DNA of 64,000 nt, taken from contig NC_092679.1 in NCBI RefSeq assembly GCF_964355755.1, forward strand, positions 4,898,001 through 4,962,000, given 5' to 3'. The notes below the pieces were generated by a model. The model saw only the letters and a list, made by a program, of their open reading frames with translations, made no database searches and was not told where the DNA came from. The position numbers were made by a program, and so were the translations under genes. Shown here piece by piece: positions 59,963-64,000 of this stretch (position 1 is its first letter; every line of letters starts with the position of its first letter). The DNA is from Antedon mediterranea (taxonomy: Eukaryota > Echinodermata > Crinoidea > Comatulida > Antedonidae).

Positions 59963-62345
59963 CTAGATGGCACGCTCGCTTCGCTCGCGTACCATCTAGG
60001 GGTGCTCACAGATGGTTCTCGAATACAGTAGAATCCACGGACGGGGACATTTTTGGGACACTAAACAAAAACGGAAGTGTCCCCCTAATTGGGGTATTCA
60101 GAAATAGAGACAACAAAACCAATACTGGATTCCATAAAGGACAATTAATTTATGTGGATTAAAGAAATTAGGGAGAAATGGAAATGTATGTGCGGGAATT
60201 GGGCGGCACGTGGTGGTGGTGATGGAACCGCAGTAATAAAGTTGATTGTATTTATATATTATAAGAACCAAACTAAATAAATAGACCTAGACATTCTGCG
60301 GAATGGAAATCGGAAATGCAAGCTCCTATTCAGTGAAAAATTAAACTGTAGTCTACCTAAAAAATCATCGGTTGTGGTGTTGAAATTCCTGTAAACATTT
60401 GTGTGAACCAAACTGAAATGAGTACTGATTTGTTGGCCTGTGATTTATGACGCCTAAGGGATCTATCTAGACTTATTTTTTAGAATAATGTACGTACCTG
60501 TCAGATACAATTGTCTTGTGTCGTATAATAAATAAGTACTGTAATAGTTACTGAAGTTACTATTACAATCTCGTCAATGAAAACACGAAAATGTATATGC
60601 GCTTACTTATGAAAACGTATACAGTATTATACTCAGTTATTGAAACAGTAGGTTTAAAAAAGTTTCGTTTGTCTGTAAAATGATGTAATCAAGCTGTTTA
60701 CATGAGTCTTAATTTATAAGCACATAAACTTACATAGAAAGTAGGGTATCATAAATTTGGCCTTAGCACTCGGGGGAGTGGCTAAGATGAAGTCCGTGGG
60801 ACTACTAAATATAAATTGTAATGAACCTCGAGGGACATAAATAGGAATATTTCATGTTTCATTATCAATGTATAATAAATGGAAACTGTTTACCGATTCA
60901 AATAATAGAAATTGGTTTTTAACATTTTCCGAACCTATTGCAAGTTTATTCTCAAAGGGCCCATATATTTACCTACCGTATGTGTTAAACCAAGGGCTCA
61001 TAAATTTACCTACAGTACTTGTGTTAAACCAAACTCTGGCAGACTGAGAGATTGGGATGTTCCATTCATCGCAAATCAATACATTTGTATAATCGTATAT
61101 TAAATCTATCAAAATAGTATTTTTTAAAGAAAATCGGCCTGTCTTCAACATTATGATGGTGTACTCTAGCAATCTATCAAAATAGTATTTTTTAAAGAAA
61201 ATCGGCCTGTCTTCAACATTATGATGGTGTACTCTAGCTGTTCAACCGGTTTTCAGCTATTAAAAACAATTATCGTAGGAGGAGATAGGAAAATGCGAAG
61301 CCTCCTCGCTATGTAACATTAGGGTTGAGGGATGGGAAAGCGGATAGGTACAAAGAGGAACAATTTTTAAATATATTTTTTATCCACTGAGTAACGAAAT
61401 ATTTTGTTCATGTTTTATAGGCCTATAAATAATATACCTCTAAATACAGTAGGCCTAAAACATTTGCGATTTAATACTTTGTTAAAACTGTCACTGTCAT
61501 AATCGATTGAAATATTAAAGTACATGTCACGATACACCACTACGACGTTTATATTTTTGGTAATTATTAATTAATACAAACGTTGAGAAGGAACTGTCAG
61601 TATAAAGTTTATTTGTATATCTAACAGTAGAGCCTATCCACAGTCTCAGTAATAAAGTTTATTTGTATATATTTTTATATTACATCTAACAGTACGAACA
61701 TTCACAGTAAGAAATGTTCGATTCAAATGAAAAATAGTTAATAGGTATTTACAGTATTGTCAAAGTATTGCAAGTTTATTCTCAAAGGGCCCATATATTT
61801 ACCTACCGTATGTGTTAAACCAAAGGCTCATAAATTTACCTACAGTACTTGTGTTAAACCAAACTCTGGCAGACTGAGAGATTGGGATGTTCCATTCATC
61901 GCAAATCAATACATTTGTATAATCGTATATTAAATCTATCAAAATAGTATTTTTTAAAGAAAATCGGCCTGTCTTCAACATTATGATGGTGTACTCTAGC
62001 TGTTCAACCGGTTTTCAGCTATTAAAAACAATTATCGTAGGAGGAGATAGAAAAATGCGAAGCCTCCTCGCATTTTTTTGGCGGGTATTTTTCAAGATGG
62101 ACATCCATTAGACAGTGTATACCACGATCGGAAAACACCCCTATTTGGGGCAAATCGTTGAACCTAAATTCGTTTTAATCGTCAATAACTAATTATCTAA
62201 CTCAATTTAATTAGTAAACAGGGTTACATCAGGCGGTTAAAATCAGTACCGAAAGTACGAACCAACTTTACATACCATCGAGTGAAAATTCTAGAAGTAA
62301 GGCGCGATTTACCGAATTTTGCCCTTACGTAAATTTATATATAGA
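59963..62345 (-). mobile_element. Nonautonomous Helitron-like element, longer copy
   Basis: It has the same ends as the copy in innexin D: the hairpin CTAGATGGCACGC / GCGTACCATCTAG at the left and TATATATAGA at the right, again between A and T. Internally a block starting TTGCAAGTTTATTCTCAAAG is present twice (about 60,930-61,310 and 61,770-62,085), which explains its greater length. The last ~300 bp are nearly identical to 38,870-39,163. There is no coding capacity. Confidence 0.8.
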
Positions 62346-63596
62346 TTATGCAAGATTGCAATGAATTATAAAAATGTGTTGTTTTATTGTCACATAATAG
62401 TTATTTTACCTGAAAAAATGTAATTTAAAGCAAAAAAATACTTAAACTGTCTGTCAGACAATGGTTTTTGAGTTATAATTAAACTTTTCTTTCTCTTTTT
62501 ATATGTGAACAAATATAAATTGTATTTGTATAATCTGTATTTAATATCAGTCACTTAGTTTATTTCATTGCTAAGGTCAAGTCTGGGGGTCACTTTATCA
62601 GCCTAGATACTTCAAGTGTGAAGTATCATGGGACTCATAAATACCAGAAATGCTTTTGGATTTGTCGTTCAGACTCTTTTCACAGACGTTTTGTGGGTCC
62701 AGCAGCTGTTACCTATAAATTATAGTCGAGTATGCATTTTCGCATTTCTGTCATCCTTAGATATATAACTTCTGCTTACTTCCGTTTTATTAATGAGTCA
62801 TCCTCCTGGGACGTAGCGGCTAAAGCAGCAGCGTGAAAATGCATTCAAAATAGTTGTGTGTATTGTTCTACTGTTTAAAGATGTAATTGTCCCCCAAAAA
62901 CATGAAAAATGAAGATTTAAAAAATCAGACTTTGAATGAGTATGCCATTTTGCAAGTTAATAAAGTTATTAAAAACAGGATTAAACTTTCTTTCTCATTT
63001 CTGTTTTGAGTGATGATTGGAAAAAATATAAATAATCCCATCAACAAAAAGGAATAATCTTACCGTGTAATATAAATAATAATAATAATTTAATTGTCTG
63101 GCTGTTTTACTTTTTGATTATGTTTTGATTTAGCTTTTTGCTTGTTTTTTTTTCTCCATTTGAGATTCAGCTACTGATACCCACAGCATTGTCAGTTTTC
63201 AGTATATGCCTATTAAAGTATTACTGTATAATTAATATCTGACAATATACCACTGGCTTTATTAAACTTTTTTCTATTTAAAATACATGAAAAAAACAAA
63301 TATATCAAAAGTAAAATAGAATATACCAAGCGTGTATAGATTGACCAAAATAAAATGTAAAACAATCAATTAACCAAGATAAACAAAACATTTTTAGATT
63401 AAATACCGACTGTTGTTCTTACCGCGATTTTCATAGAAACAATTAGGCGTGCACAAGTCAAAGGTCATAGAGTAGAGCAAGGCGTATGAAAGAAGAATTG
63501 AGATCCGTCGATAAAACGATTGACTTTAAATTGGTATAATGTTGTTTATAAATCGAATTATTGACACTAAATACCATCTAATATGTTAGTTAAAAT
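62346..63596. other. Upstream region of the pecanex gene
   Basis: Noncoding. At 63,095-63,215 lies copy 2 of the dispersed repeat seen at 40,450. The promoter and 5' UTR of pecanex should be in the last few hundred bases. Confidence 0.45.
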
Positions 63597-63749
63597 ATGG
63601 GTTCACATTATCTTGAAGTTATACGTCAAGGATTTTGGGGTTCATTTACTGGAGGGTGGTATTATGACCCTCACCAAAGCATTTCGTCCAACACGATCCA
63701 TCTCTATCTGTGGCTCTTCCTTCTGTGCCTTCCATTGAGCCTTTTTCTG
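63597..63749 (+). CDS. Pecanex, first coding exon
   Basis: The ATG opens 51 codons ending in phase 0 at the donor GTAAGT. The peptide MGSHYLEVIRQGFWGSFTGG, WYYDPHQSIS and LHLYLWLFLL-type segment (here IHLYLWLFLLCLPLSLFL) matches the N terminus of animal pecanex proteins, large multi-pass membrane proteins. In flies pecanex acts in Notch signalling, in the endoplasmic reticulum. The first membrane helix begins near residue 35. Later exons lie beyond the right edge. I see no exon in 63,750-64,000, which is the start of the intron. Confidence 0.92.
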
Positions 63750-64000
63750 GTAAGTTCTATTTGTTTATCTATAAAAAAATATTTTTTATTAATCTTGTTT
63801 ATGAATTGGTACGTGAAAACTTGATATTTACATAGCTTAACCTTTATATAATGGTCTGTGATAACCAATCCTTATATATCGCGGTAAAATAGTGCTTGTT
63901 TTAAAGTTGTTTAAAATTAATTAGGGAAACTTAGGGCTAGCCTCTAGGCCCGGGTCATAGCTAGGTAGGCCTAGGCTAGGCCTACTACTATACTTCTTCT

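Overview
The window is animal nuclear DNA: AT-rich, with split genes, short phase-matched exons, GT-AG introns, SINEs, a LINE fragment, Helitron-like and foldback DNA transposons, and many minisatellites. The gene content, a sea-urchin TU-like foldback architecture and the very frequent word TAGGCCTA suggest a marine deuterostome invertebrate. An echinoderm is my best guess, but this is an inference, not a demonstration.

Layout. (1) 1-13,000, plus strand: a gene whose PDZ domain resembles that of the AHNAK/periaxin family, followed by one 7.5-kb exon encoding about 2,500 mostly disordered residues. (2) 13,000-17,300: minisatellites (about 23-bp and 66-bp units). (3) 17,336-40,022, plus strand: a tandem cluster of four two-exon genes of the innexin/pannexin channel family, called A to D here. 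All have the same phase-1 intron position, four membrane segments and two cysteines per extracellular loop (first-loop cysteine uncertain in D), with an N-glycosylation sequon just before the last loop-2 cysteine. Gene D has a Helitron-like element inserted exactly in its second exon. The cluster also holds a 29-bp array, a LINE fragment, a minisatellite-cored element present twice, and a foldback structure of about 7 kb. (4) 40,000-45,400: MITE-like and locally duplicated noncoding DNA. (5) 45,493-52,052, minus strand: a multi-exon nuclear receptor with one complete DNA-binding domain, an additional orphan first zinc finger, a very long hinge and a short ligand-binding domain. (6) 53,694-54,884, plus strand: a compact three-exon gene for a single-domain, bacterial-type asparaginase-like protein. 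(7) 55,044-59,910: a second foldback element carrying a decayed transposase-like gene (SAP-like region, Ulp1/C48 protease-like region, zinc finger) on the minus strand. (8) 59,963-62,345: a longer copy of the Helitron-like element. (9) 63,597 onward, plus strand: the first coding exon of a pecanex gene that leaves the window.

The four innexins are clearly one family expanded in place. Genes A and D share an almost identical patch in the cytoplasmic loop, which suggests recent duplication or gene conversion. The other genes show no obvious functional link to them. Exon models were built by hand from reading frames, splice sites and phase; no alignment or database search was run. Family calls come from recognised motifs.
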